From: Blastocatellia bacterium
Lineage (GTDB): Bacteria > Acidobacteriota > Blastocatellia > Pyrinomonadales > Pyrinomonadaceae
Assembly (NCBI GenBank): GCA_016789265.1
Contig: JAEUQK010000014.1
Coordinates: 110,040-174,039, forward strand
Length of the DNA stretch: 64,000 nt
Reading direction: 5' to 3'
A program made the translations under genes and the position numbers. The notes beneath the pieces are model-generated. The model was not told the origin of the DNA and did no database searches. It worked only from the letters and a program-made list of their open reading frames with translations. Below, in pieces: positions 37,137-46,480 of this stretch; position 1 is the first letter of the stretch; every line of letters begins with the position of its first letter.

Positions 37137-37194
37137 CGTTTTCCGCCTTTCTTTAGCACCAGTCGGTCAAAAGTTTGCCTAATCAGGCGCCAAT

Positions 37195-37208
37195 ATGACG
37201 TAAGTCAT
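37195..37208 (+). promoter_or_regulatory. Crp/Fnr box between the regulator and the porin
   Basis: ATGAC-GTAA-GTCAT is a perfect inverted repeat. A weaker -10-like AACTAT (37232-37237) sits near the class II distance on the plus strand, 48 bp before the porin start. It could also autoregulate the divergent crp gene. Confidence 0.65.
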
Positions 37209-37284
37209 AAAAATATCATAGTTCTTTGAAAAACTATGTCCTAACGACCTTTGGACAATAAAAACGTCGTTAAGAGGTGGGAGA

Positions 37285-38727
37285 ATGAACATCGGAAAGC
37301 GGCTCATTGTCATCGCGGCAATGATCCTGGCAGCGTCCGTTCTGACAGCGGGCCAAAATTCGGAAGGCGCAAAGATCGACGACCTTCAGAAAAGGATCGT
37401 GGAGCTAGAGGCACAGATCAAGCTGATCAGCCAGGAAATGGAAAGGCTCAAACCGAAGCCGTCGTCGCAGGTCCCATCTGCTGGTCAGGAAGTTGCAAAG
37501 GCGAGTAACACCTCGGAAACAAAACCGATCGAGTCGAAACAGGTCGAATCCGGCAAAGGTAAACCGATCGGGATCGACGTAGGCAGCGCTCGAATCACGC
37601 CTTACGGAACCATATTCTTTAACGCATTTGGAAACTCGGGCGGAACGAACAATACCGATGTGCCGATGTGGGCGACAGCAGGCACGAGCAATGCGAGCGC
37701 CAGTGTTCGACAAACCCGTCTTGGTCTTAAACTCGAAGGCGCAAAGGTCGGGCGTGCTCGTTTGTCCGCCGTGATGGAAGCAGACTTTTTTGGCGGATTT
37801 CCGGGGATCGGCGTTGGCGAGAATTTTGGCGTCGTAAGGTTAAGGCTCGCAAACGCCCGGCTCGACTGGGAGAAAACGGCAGTGACAGCCGGCCAGGACT
37901 GGATGGTTTTCGCTCCACAAAATCCCACGTCACTTGCCGCAGCCGCGATCCCACAACTTGCCTCTGCCGGAAATAACTGGGCTCGTCTACCCCAGGTCAA
38001 AGTTGAGCACAGGTTCAACACGAACATTACTTGGCAAGCGGCGGTTTTGGCACCACAAACAGGCGATTCTGCGACTTCTACATCGTTTCTCCAACAGCCG
38101 AATAGCGGGGCACTATCGCGGACACCATTCTTTCAAAGCCGGATAGCTTTTGGCGACAAGAACTGGTTCGGAACGAAGAAACCGGGCGCTGTCGGATTTT
38201 CCGGCCACTACGGTCGATCACGGGTATTTACAGGGGTCAACAGCGTGGAAAACAATGTTGATTCGGTTGGTTTCGCTATTGACTGGAATTTCCCGCTCGC
38301 AAAGAGAGTAGGTCTTGTAGGCGAAGTTTTTGCCGGGCGTAATCTCGGCGGATTTCAAGCGGGCATCTTCCAGAGCTACAACCCCGATTCGGCGTATCGT
38401 GTCGGCATTCAACTGGTCGCAGGAGGAGTACGTTCGATCGGCACTCGGGGTGGTTGGCTGCAGCTTGGCTTTGTGCCCGACATTGCGAAGGATCGCCTTA
38501 GCCTGAACGCATCGATCGGAATTGACGATCCTCGAAACGAAGACCTTCTTAGCCTGTCGTTACGAGATTGGCGAACTCGTAACCTTGCCGTTGCTTTCAA
38601 CTCGATCTATAAAATAACGCCGCAATTCTCGATCGCGGCCGAGATCCGATCCTTCCGAACGAACTATTTCTATTCCGGCAGAAAACTCTCAACTCACTTA
38701 AACCTCAGCGCCGCGTATTCGTTCTAG
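37285..38727 (+). CDS. Outer-membrane porin with N-terminal coiled coil
   Basis: The 480-residue protein has a signal peptide (about 1-23, ending LTAGQ), a short heptad coiled coil (about 30-55, IVELEAQIKLISQEMERL) and a long beta-barrel of alternating amphipathic strands ending in aromatic SFRTNYFYSG and a final Phe, the outer-membrane insertion signal. It resembles DcaP-like trimeric porins. The Crp/Fnr box upstream suggests uptake of an anion such as nitrate during anaerobic growth; that is inference. Confidence 0.82.
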   Translation: MNIGKRLIVIAAMILAASVLTAGQNSEGAKIDDLQKRIVELEAQIKLISQEMERLKPKPSSQVPSAGQEVAKASNTSETKPIESKQVESGKGKPIGIDVGSARITPYGTIFFNAFGNSGGTNNTDVPMWATAGTSNASASVRQTRLGLKLEGAKVGRARLSAVMEADFFGGFPGIGVGENFGVVRLRLANARLDWEKTAVTAGQDWMVFAPQNPTSLAAAAIPQLASAGNNWARLPQVKVEHRFNTNITWQAAVLAPQTGDSATSTSFLQQPNSGALSRTPFFQSRIAFGDKNWFGTKKPGAVGFSGHYGRSRVFTGVNSVENNVDSVGFAIDWNFPLAKRVGLVGEVFAGRNLGGFQAGIFQSYNPDSAYRVGIQLVAGGVRSIGTRGGWLQLGFVPDIAKDRLSLNASIGIDDPRNEDLLSLSLRDWRTRNLAVAFNSIYKITPQFSIAAEIRSFRTNYFYSGRKLSTHLNLSAAYSF

Positions 38728-38748
38728 ATCCTGCTCAGCTAAACAAAG

Positions 38749-38786
38749 AAAGGGTTCTGCGATCGAGGTCGCAGAACCCTTTATTC
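38749..38786. terminator. Bidirectional terminator between porin and tRNA-Phe
   Basis: A 13-bp perfect stem (AAAGGGTTCTGCG with CGCAGAACCCTTT) has an 8-nt loop. T-rich sequence follows on both strands, weakly on the plus side (TTTATT). Confidence 0.82.
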
Positions 38787-38862
<76 letters not shown>

Positions 38863-38893
38863 GCACTCGCACTGAACGTACGAGCAAAACTTG

Positions 38894-38922
38894 AGTGTAG
38901 AAAAGGGCAGAACTTATGTCAA
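38894..38922 (-). promoter_or_regulatory. Promoter of tRNA-Phe
   Basis: Minus-strand TTGACA (38917-38922), 17-bp spacer, TACACT (38894-38899), about 32 bp before the mature tRNA 5' end. Confidence 0.75.
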
Positions 38923-38972
38923 ATCGATCCGTTCCGGCCTGTGTCAAAAGATATTCGGCGTTGAAAAATGTA

Positions 38973-39000
38973 TTGACAATACGATCGAGCAGCCTATAAT
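38973..39000 (+). promoter_or_regulatory. Sigma-70 promoter of the Pro-rich lipoprotein
   Basis: Consensus TTGACA (38973-38978) and TATAAT (38995-39000) with a 16-bp spacer. The predicted leader is about 145 nt and contains a GTGCCGG/CCGGCAC pairing (near 39067-39121). Confidence 0.8.
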
Positions 39001-39152
39001 CAAAATTTGCCGGACGTTAGCCTATGACGTTCGTGTCAACCTTCCGAAAACCGTTTGATACCTGCCCGTGCCGGTTCGGACGCCGTCGCTGACCTCCAGA
39101 GACGCTACATTCGAGCCGGCACAGCTATATTTAAATTACGAGGTACTTGTTA

Positions 39153-39602
39153 ATGAGAAGATCAATTATCACCGCGGCTGCGTTTTCAACACTGCTTCTG
39201 AGCGGTTGCGGAGGTGCGGGCGGCACCAATTCAAATGTCGCGAATTCGAACAACAACACCAACGGGAACGGATTGCAGAAAGTCGATGCTAACAACCTTC
39301 CGCCTGGACTTTCCGCAAGCCCGATCACTCCCACTGCGAATGCGACGCCGGGTATTCCAGCTCCTGCAAATGCAAATGTTCCGAAGGGAGCAACACCGAC
39401 GCCGGGTATTCCTGATCCCAAGGACATTGGAAAACCGCTGAAGCCCGGAGCTACTCCGACGCCCGGAATCCCCAGTCCCGAGGAGATCCGACGTCAGCTG
39501 CAGCAGCAGCGTCCGTCAAATGTTAATACGCCCGGGCCCCCGCCCAGTGATGGTTCAATGATGAAGAGCAGAAAAGAGCAGAGGCCGGTAAACAGGCCAT
39601 AG
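39153..39602 (+). CDS. Pro/Thr-rich lipoprotein with short repeats
   Basis: From the ATG at 39153 the protein has 149 residues. The lipobox LLSGC marks a lipoprotein. The mature part is disordered: an Asn-rich stretch, then imperfect repeats ATPGIPAPAN, ATPTPGIPDPKD and ATPTPGIPSPEE, and a Gln/Pro-rich basic end. Such sequences usually act as wall- or envelope-spanning linkers. Function unknown. The promoter is near-perfect, so expression may be high. Confidence 0.75.
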   Translation: MRRSIITAAAFSTLLLSGCGGAGGTNSNVANSNNNTNGNGLQKVDANNLPPGLSASPITPTANATPGIPAPANANVPKGATPTPGIPDPKDIGKPLKPGATPTPGIPSPEEIRRQLQQQRPSNVNTPGPPPSDGSMMKSRKEQRPVNRP

Positions 39603-39608
39603 CATGAG

Positions 39609-39637
39609 AAAGGGGAAGCAAACTCGCTTCCCCTTTT
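39609..39637. terminator. Bidirectional terminator between the lipoprotein and recA
   Basis: AAAGGGGAAGC pairs with GCTTCCCCTTT over a 6-nt loop; the plus strand ends in TTTT and the minus strand in TTTCTC. It lies tail-to-tail between the two genes. Confidence 0.85.
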
Positions 39638-39640
39638 CGG

Positions 39641-40645
39641 TTACGCTTGTGCCGCTTCGGCTTTTGTCATGCCCAAGGCGGACTTTACATCTTCCTCGAT
39701 CCTCTCACGAATATCTACCTTTTCCTTCAGCAGGTTCTTTACGTTTTCACGTCCCTGGCCAAGACGCTCACCTTTGTAGGAAAACCACGCGCCGCTTTTT
39801 TCCACGACGCCGTTATTTGCTGCCAGATCGATAAGATCACCCTCACGCGAGATGCCTTCGCCGTACATTATGTCGAATTCTGTCTCGCGAAACGGCGGGG
39901 CACATTTGTTCTTAACCACTTTCACCCGCGTTCTGTTGCCGACCACACGATCTCCTTCCTTTATTGCGCCTATCCGGCGGATGTCGAGTCGGACGCTGGC
40001 ATAGAACTTCAACGCCTTTCCTCCGGTGGTAGTCTCCGGAGAACCGAAGAAGACTCCGATCTTTTCACGCAGTTGGTTGATAAAAATAAAGGTTGTCTTT
40101 GAGCTCGATACGATAGCGGTCAGCTTTCTCAATGCCTGCGACATCAGGCGAGCCTGCAACCCGGGAAGAGAATCGCCCATTTCACCGTCGAGTTCTGCCC
40201 TCGGAACAAGCGCAGCAACCGAATCGATCACTATCACGTCGACGCTGTTCGATCGAACCAGCGTTTCAGCGATCTCGAGAGCCTGTTCACCTGAATCCGG
40301 CTGTGAGATAAGCAGATCGTCGATGTTAACTCCTAGTTTTCCCGCATATTCCGGATCCATCGCGTGTTCGGCGTCGATGTAGGCGGCAATTCCACCCGCC
40401 TTTTGAGCAGACGCAACGACCTGCAGCGCGAGTGTGGTCTTTCCTGAGCTTTCGGGCCCATAGATCTCAACGATCCTTCCGCGAGGCATACCGCCGACGC
40501 CTATCGCGGCATCAAGGCTCAGGCAGTTTGTTGAAATAGCCCCTGCATCTTCGTGCGGCCTTTCGCCTAGACGCATTATCGAGCCTTTTCCAAATTTCTT
40601 TTCGATCTGAAGCAGTGCAGATTCGATCGCTTTTGCTTTATCCAT
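39641..40645 (-). CDS. recA: Recombinase RecA
   Basis: The 334-residue protein has Walker [13 protein letters not shown], Walker [11 protein letters not shown], loop L2 [28 protein letters not shown] (seen in two adjacent blocks) and a short C-terminal domain. It is the central strand-exchange and SOS co-protease protein. No recX or lexA is beside it. Confidence 0.97.
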   Translation of the reverse strand: MDKAKAIESALLQIEKKFGKGSIMRLGERPHEDAGAISTNCLSLDAAIGVGGMPRGRIVEIYGPESSGKTTLALQVVASAQKAGGIAAYIDAEHAMDPEYAGKLGVNIDDLLISQPDSGEQALEIAETLVRSNSVDVIVIDSVAALVPRAELDGEMGDSLPGLQARLMSQALRKLTAIVSSSKTTFIFINQLREKIGVFFGSPETTTGGKALKFYASVRLDIRRIGAIKEGDRVVGNRTRVKVVKNKCAPPFRETEFDIMYGEGISREGDLIDLAANNGVVEKSGAWFSYKGERLGQGRENVKNLLKEKVDIRERIEEDVKSALGMTKAEAAQA

Positions 40646-40691
40646 ATTGAGTTTGCGGGAACCTCCAGTTTCGTTGCGTATGCTGACAACT

Positions 40692-40723
40692 GTGATATTA
40701 TCACGGTGATGCGTTTATAGCAA
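40692..40723 (-). promoter_or_regulatory. recA promoter with overlapping palindrome
   Basis: Minus-strand TTGCTA (40718-40723), 17-bp spacer, TAATAT (40695-40700). The -10 lies inside a perfect 13-bp palindrome GTGATA-T-TATCAC (40692-40704), a possible operator. The rest of the 303-bp gap to the kinase gene shows no gene; only this promoter region was recognised there. Confidence 0.6.
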
Positions 40724-40948
40724 CGCGTCTTATAGATGCAACAAGCCGATCTTTTGTCCAAATCTTGGGAACAGGATCGGGTCGATGCGACATTTGATTT
40801 GACCAAGTGTAGATCAAGAACGGTGTCTTATCAATCGTGATCTTTTGCTTTCGCAACTGTGTCCCATACGATCGAAAACATTCAGGTCAAGGATATCGTA
40901 GTTACTTGCTAAGCGAATTGAAAAACGGTTAGAGTTGGCTGGGATATT

Positions 40949-43264
40949 GTGAGAGAACTTGCCGAATTGGTCGGCCAAACACTTGACGAAAAGTACAGGA
41001 TCGAACGCGAGCTCGGGCGCGGCGGAATGGGGACAGTGTATTTGGCGACCCACCTTGGTACTGAGCGCCCGGTCGCGATCAAGGTCATCTCACCGCAGTA
41101 CATGGCCCGCCCGGAATTTGTTGAGCGGTTTCGACGCGAGGCTCGGGCTGCCGGCAGACTTAGGCATCCCAACGTGGTGGACGTCACGGACTTCGGTTTT
41201 GCCCATGCGGATGGTGGGCAGGTCGCTTACCTGGTGATGGAGTATCTCGACGGATGCACGCTTGGCGAGATACTTGAAGAGGAAAAGAATCTGCCGGTCG
41301 CCTGGACATTGGATATCCTGGAACAAGTGTGTTCGGCGGTACAGGAAGCTCATGAACAGGGGATCATTCACCGAGACCTAAAACCGGATAATATTTGGCT
41401 CGAACCAAATCAACGCGGCGGCTACACGGTCAAAGTTCTTGATTTTGGTATCGCGAAGCTTGAGACAAGTCCCGATCAGATACTTGGCGGCGACAGTCAA
41501 GAGATCGACATCTCGGTCGCACCGAACTCTTTACAGACTGTTTCCGATCGTTCGATCGAATCGACGATCCATGACAGTTCGAGTCCGACATTGATCTCAG
41601 AATCGTCGACGATGGCCGGGGCATCGGATGCCGGAACTGCTGTCATTGTTGTTCGCCCTGAGCCGGATAACAATGGCGCCGAAAAGAAGACCGCCATCAT
41701 ACAGCCGGCGGTCGAAACCGATCAGGACTCGATCGGGACCAAACTTCTTTCAGTAGATGAGGTTGAAGGATCGGCGGTTCCGTACACAATAAAACAGACC
41801 GGTTTTGATGAGCTGTCGGAAAAAGACCTTACCCGAGTCGGAGCCGTTCTCGGGACTCCGCTTTATATGTCTCCGGAGCAATGCCATGGCCTAAAGCTCG
41901 ATGCCAGATCTGATGTTTACAGCTTGGGAGTGATCGCTTACCAGATGTTGTCCGGTGACACGCCCTTTCACGGAGATTTCACGTCCGTGATGGCGGCCCA
42001 CAAGAATTCGCCTCCTCCTCCGCTAAAAACAAAGAAGGTCCGAAGAAAGTTAAAGCGAACGATCTTTTCCGCACTTGAAAAAGACCCTAACAAGCGTCCG
42101 CAGTCGGCGGAAGCGTTTGCGACGATCCTGCGTTCCAGGTCTGAGGGCATCTTGGGGCTTCTCAGGCGCTCCGGAATGATCTATACCGAACACATCTCCA
42201 AGTTCTTGTTATTGTCGGCGATCTTTCACATCCCGATGATCATTTTCACTGCGTCGGTTCTGGCGGTCTCATTATTGAGGGCCGTCGATATGCTCAATGA
42301 TGCTTTAGGGAAGGCTCTGTCTGCCGTCAGTGGAATTCTGCTGGGTATCGGCACGGCGTTCGGTGCGTACCTGATCATTGGCACGATCTCTTGGATCGTC
42401 ACTCAATCACTTGCGGTCCCGCTTCGTCCGATCAAGCTTAGGAACGCGCTCAAAGCTGCTCGTAAAAAATGGAAGCGATTTGCCGGAACGGGACTGCTTT
42501 CGGCGCTTCTTCAGTTTGTTGTCGGCGGTGCGGTATTGACCGTCTCGGCTATTGTCCTTGTCGTCATTTTCGGCTTGATCCTTGGTTTTTCTGAGGGGCC
42601 ACTGGTGGCCGCAGGCATTATTGCAGCTGGTCTCGGAGCTCTCAGCTTCCTTGCCTTTAACGTACTGACAACGCTCGTCGGACCGGTCTTGATGATGGAA
42701 AACGTTAAGGGATGGAATGCCATCAAACGTTCTGCCGAACTCGTCCGTCGATCTCTATTGACGTCCATAGCCGCGGTCCTGATCATGTTCCTGATACCTG
42801 CTTTCGTAGCCGGGCTGACCTCTGCTGCCGTAAACCTTTCCGCAAGGGCGATATGGAAAGAGGTAAAGGACACCGAAACGGCCAATGAAGGTGATAAGAC
42901 AAGTATTGAACGGGTTGGAAAGGAAGGGGCAGAGAGTGAACCGGGAATAAATGTGTCGTTTGGCAACAACGGGCGGCAAATACGAATGTTTGAAATGAGC
43001 TCGGATACGGAGAAGAAACTGCGGAATGCCATCCTTGAGACTCTGCTTCAAATTTTTCTACTGCCGCTGCAGATAGTGAGTACGTCATTCACTGCGATCA
43101 TTGTCGCGTTGCTTTATTTGAAAACGCGGCAGGCCGGCGGTGAATCGCTCAATGACCTTCTCGAGAATTTTGAAGTGGGCGACCAACCGAAAAAGAAATG
43201 GCAGGAACGCGTTCGGCAACGCCTCATTCAATCCGGCCGTATGACGAGCAAACCTACTGGATGA
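40949..43264 (+). CDS. Membrane Ser/Thr protein kinase with a large activation-loop insertion
   Basis: The 771-residue protein (GTG start) has an active-type kinase domain: GRGGMGTVYLA (about 23-33), Lys45, HRDLKPDN (141-148), DFG (165-167) and SPE (308-310). Between DFG and SPE there are about 140 residues instead of the usual 25-30; the extra part is Ser/Thr/Asp-rich. Residues from about 415 on contain several membrane helices (FLLLSAIFHIPMIIFTASVL and others) related to glycerophosphodiester-type membrane domains. It overlaps the VWA gene by 4 bp. Confidence 0.88.
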   Translation: MRELAELVGQTLDEKYRIERELGRGGMGTVYLATHLGTERPVAIKVISPQYMARPEFVERFRREARAAGRLRHPNVVDVTDFGFAHADGGQVAYLVMEYLDGCTLGEILEEEKNLPVAWTLDILEQVCSAVQEAHEQGIIHRDLKPDNIWLEPNQRGGYTVKVLDFGIAKLETSPDQILGGDSQEIDISVAPNSLQTVSDRSIESTIHDSSSPTLISESSTMAGASDAGTAVIVVRPEPDNNGAEKKTAIIQPAVETDQDSIGTKLLSVDEVEGSAVPYTIKQTGFDELSEKDLTRVGAVLGTPLYMSPEQCHGLKLDARSDVYSLGVIAYQMLSGDTPFHGDFTSVMAAHKNSPPPPLKTKKVRRKLKRTIFSALEKDPNKRPQSAEAFATILRSRSEGILGLLRRSGMIYTEHISKFLLLSAIFHIPMIIFTASVLAVSLLRAVDMLNDALGKALSAVSGILLGIGTAFGAYLIIGTISWIVTQSLAVPLRPIKLRNALKAARKKWKRFAGTGLLSALLQFVVGGAVLTVSAIVLVVIFGLILGFSEGPLVAAGIIAAGLGALSFLAFNVLTTLVGPVLMMENVKGWNAIKRSAELVRRSLLTSIAAVLIMFLIPAFVAGLTSAAVNLSARAIWKEVKDTETANEGDKTSIERVGKEGAESEPGINVSFGNNGRQIRMFEMSSDTEKKLRNAILETLLQIFLLPLQIVSTSFTAIIVALLYLKTRQAGGESLNDLLENFEVGDQPKKKWQERVRQRLIQSGRMTSKPTG

Positions 43265-45036
43265 TGACCGATCTGGGAAAATATTCGATACTTCCGTTCG
43301 CTTTTTTGTTCCTTTTTTTCTCCTCAACGAACATCTACGCTCAGGGTCTGCGACGAGAAATATTGCCCGGTAAAGGCGGACTCGTTGAAGTGATAAATCG
43401 ATACGGCCGCGTAGAGGTAACTGCCGTCCCCGAAAAGGAAAAGATCGAGGTCATTGCAACGGCCGCGACCCCGATCGCTGAAAGCGAGCTTGTAATTGCA
43501 GGGTCAAGGATCGAACCCAAACCTTCTCAAAAAAGTAACAGGATCGATATCTCGATCACCGTACCGGAGCGTATTGATCTAAGGATCGAGACCGGTGACG
43601 GAGAGGTCCGGGTCACCGGCCATTTAGGAAACATCCAGATCAAGACCGACACCGGAACTATCGCGACAAATATTCCGACCGACGACATCCGGTATGAACT
43701 GTTATGGACTGAATCAAAGCCCAGGTTCCTGAGCGACTTTGAATTGGAAAAGGTGAAGGAAGGGGCCGCCGGCAGGTTTTCCATCAAAGGGAAATTTTCC
43801 GCACCGAACCCTGAGAAGAGCAACCCTGCGAATGACGATCAGGGTGAGAAATCTTCTACAGGCGAGAGTGTTTCCGATCTTAAGTCCAAAAAGTCGGATT
43901 CAAAAGACGCGGCTTCGAAAGCGATCACTTTAAGATTCACGACCGCGCGCGGCATTGTGCTTCTGAACGTTCCTCCTAATGAGGTAATGAGTGACCTTCG
44001 CGAACGGCCGCTCACAAATGCAGCGAAAGCCGTGATCAGAAGCGGTGACACCCTTCTTACCGACGCGATCCGCCGCGCGAGTCCGAAGTATTTCGGCGAA
44101 TATGCCCGCACGCTGGGGCCGCTTCGCCGCGAGCCTGGATTGTCCGTGCGGCAGGCGGTGCCGGAATCACAGGAATCGACGGTCAAAACGGCCTCGGTGC
44201 GCGTTACTGATCTTAAGAACCGTGCGGTGCCAGGATTGTCAAAGGACGATTTTGAGGCGACGGAAAGCAGCGAGGAGCGCGAGGTGCTCGCAGTACGGCC
44301 GTCGACGGCTCCGGTCAATCTGGTCTTGTTGCTCGACGTTTCCGGCAGTATTGAAAACTACGTGAATTTCATTCGCAAGGCCGCGAGGGCGTTTGTCGAA
44401 ACTGTCGATACACACGACCGTGTCTCGATCGTGCTTTTTAACGAAGACGTGAAAACGCTTGCTGGATTTACAACCGATAAAGAAAAACTTTCGGAAAGCC
44501 TCGACACTTTCGATGCGGGCGGCGGTACGGCCTATTATGACGCGTTGGGCTTTACGCTTACCGAAACTCTCCGTCCGCTAAGGGGCGAACGTACGGCGAT
44601 CGTCGTGCTCACCGATGGAGACGATAACCGTTCGTTCCTACCATTTGATTCATTAACAGGTTCGATAGAGGAAAGCGGAGCTTTGATATATCCGCTTTAC
44701 GTACCGACGAGTCTGATCGCTCAGGCGTCGGCTGACGTCAATACTGCGGTTGACCCGCTAAGATCGCGATACCTGAGCAGCGACATCACATCAAAGGCTG
44801 CAAACGAAGGGAAACGGCTCGCGGTGATTTCCGGAGGCGTGTATTATCCGATAACACAGCTGTCACAGATCCAGGAAGCCTACGACGATATCGTTGTGCA
44901 GCTTCGTACTGCCTACGAAGTAACATTTAGATCGGAGTTATCAACTCAGGACGGAAAACCCTCACCGAGACTTAAGATACGTTCGAAAAAACCAAACACT
45001 TTCGTCCAGATCCGCAGTATCACAATTCAAAAATAG
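43261..45036 (+). CDS. Exported VWFA-related protein of acidobacterial type
   Basis: From the ATG at 43261 (ATGA overlap with the kinase) the protein has 591 residues with a signal peptide (about 1-27). An N-terminal beta-helical segment resembles putative adhesin/DUF4097 repeats. A C-terminal von Willebrand A domain has a complete metal site: LLLDVSGSIENY, then GGGTAYYDAL and VVLTDGDDN. This matches the VWFA-related acidobacterial family. Coupling to a membrane kinase suggests the two act in one signalling or adhesion process. Confidence 0.82.
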   Translation: MMTDLGKYSILPFAFLFLFFSSTNIYAQGLRREILPGKGGLVEVINRYGRVEVTAVPEKEKIEVIATAATPIAESELVIAGSRIEPKPSQKSNRIDISITVPERIDLRIETGDGEVRVTGHLGNIQIKTDTGTIATNIPTDDIRYELLWTESKPRFLSDFELEKVKEGAAGRFSIKGKFSAPNPEKSNPANDDQGEKSSTGESVSDLKSKKSDSKDAASKAITLRFTTARGIVLLNVPPNEVMSDLRERPLTNAAKAVIRSGDTLLTDAIRRASPKYFGEYARTLGPLRREPGLSVRQAVPESQESTVKTASVRVTDLKNRAVPGLSKDDFEATESSEEREVLAVRPSTAPVNLVLLLDVSGSIENYVNFIRKAARAFVETVDTHDRVSIVLFNEDVKTLAGFTTDKEKLSESLDTFDAGGGTAYYDALGFTLTETLRPLRGERTAIVVLTDGDDNRSFLPFDSLTGSIEESGALIYPLYVPTSLIAQASADVNTAVDPLRSRYLSSDITSKAANEGKRLAVISGGVYYPITQLSQIQEAYDDIVVQLRTAYEVTFRSELSTQDGKPSPRLKIRSKKPNTFVQIRSITIQK

Positions 45037-45082
45037 GCCGACTCTCGGGCGAATCCGATCGGCATGTTACAATCGCACCCGA

Positions 45083-46480
45083 ATGGAAAGCCCCCTGCTC
45101 CAGTCTTTATTTGACGAAGAGGAACGTCTGCCATGGTCGGTCTCTGAACTGAACGCCGAGATCCGATCGGTGCTCGAACGCTCGTTCGGCAGCGTTTGGG
45201 TCGAGGGAGAAATAACGAACTTCCACGCTCATGGTTCGGGACATTGGTATTTTTCGCTGACCGACGGCGACGCCTTTATCAAAGCTGCGTGTTTCAAAGG
45301 ACAAAACTACCGCATTCGATTCAAGCCGGAAAATGGTCTTCAGGTTCGTGTCCGGGGGAAATTAAGCGTTTACGGGCCGAGAGGCGAACTCCAGATAGTC
45401 GTCGAATCACTTGAACCAGTCGGCGAGGGAGCTTTACTGGTCGCGTTCGAACAAATAAAAGCAAAGCTGCTCAAAGAGGGACTCTTTGATGAAGCTTTAA
45501 AACGGCCGATCCCAACATTTCCCCGACGAGTTGGTGTGGTCACATCGCCTTCAGGAGCGGCCCTTCAGGATATCCTGACCGTTCTGGACCGCCGTGCGCG
45601 TTCGGTCAACATTGTTCTCATACCAACGTTGGTTCAGGGTGAACGAGCAGGCGAACAGGTCGCTGCCGGGATCGCCATGGCGAATGAATTTAGTTCGTCA
45701 GCGTCCAAGGAAGATCGAATTGACGTCCTTATCGTTGGAAGGGGCGGAGGATCAAACGAGGACCTTTGGGCTTTCAATGAAGAACAGGTTGCCAGGGCAA
45801 TACGAGCTTCAAGAATACCGGTTATTTCGGCCGTCGGACACGAGGTCGATTTTACGATCGCTGACATGGCGGCCGATCTCCGTGCCCCGACGCCATCAGC
45901 CGCGGCAGAGATCGTAGCAAAGGCAGAGGCTGAGGTCATCGATCATTTGAAGCGGACTTCCGCCGAATTGATCAGGTCAGTCAGCCTGAGGATGCTTACC
46001 ATCAAGGCCGATGTACAGAGACTTACAATGTCTTCGGTCTTTTCGAAAGTGCCCGGACGGGTTCGAGATCTTCGATACGAAACTGATGATCTATTATCGC
46101 GTGCATCAGAAGCGGTCAACCTAAATGCGAAAGTTAAGTCCAAGGTCTATTCCGGCGTTGCCGCCCGGCTGTCACCGATCGGCCTCTCGTCAAGAGTGTC
46201 CGAGATAAAGCGACGGCTCGGATTGCTTGAGCATCGTTCCGCGGCCGCAGCATCTGAAATGACACGGGGCCGACAGATCGAACTCGAGAAAGGAATGGCC
46301 CGTCTCGACGCGTTATCGCCGTTGGCAGTATTGACGAGGGGATATTCGATCACACAGAAACAGACCGGCGATATAGTTAGAGATTCGCGACAGGCAAACA
46401 TTGGAGAACGACTGAACATCAGACTGTCGAAGGGAATGCTTCAGGCAGAAGTCAGCCAAATAGAGGAAGAGGCAGATTGA
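45083..46480 (+). CDS. xseA: Exodeoxyribonuclease VII large subunit
   Basis: The 465-residue protein has the N-terminal OB domain (VWVEGEITNFHAHGSGHWYFSL spread over two blocks) and the catalytic core with RVGVVTSPSGAALQDIL, VGRGGGSNEDLWAFN and SAVGHEVDFTIADMAADLRAPTPSAAAE (seen as adjacent short motifs). It then has a long coiled coil. It degrades single-stranded DNA with XseB, encoded two genes downstream. Confidence 0.95.
   Translation: MESPLLQSLFDEEERLPWSVSELNAEIRSVLERSFGSVWVEGEITNFHAHGSGHWYFSLTDGDAFIKAACFKGQNYRIRFKPENGLQVRVRGKLSVYGPRGELQIVVESLEPVGEGALLVAFEQIKAKLLKEGLFDEALKRPIPTFPRRVGVVTSPSGAALQDILTVLDRRARSVNIVLIPTLVQGERAGEQVAAGIAMANEFSSSASKEDRIDVLIVGRGGGSNEDLWAFNEEQVARAIRASRIPVISAVGHEVDFTIADMAADLRAPTPSAAAEIVAKAEAEVIDHLKRTSAELIRSVSLRMLTIKADVQRLTMSSVFSKVPGRVRDLRYETDDLLSRASEAVNLNAKVKSKVYSGVAARLSPIGLSSRVSEIKRRLGLLEHRSAAAASEMTRGRQIELEKGMARLDALSPLAVLTRGYSITQKQTGDIVRDSRQANIGERLNIRLSKGMLQAEVSQIEEEAD

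Noticed and set aside
40646..40690. LexA-type box before recA
   Set aside because: GAAC and GTTTC occur close together but with a 5-bp gap and an altered half-site, so the match is not credible.
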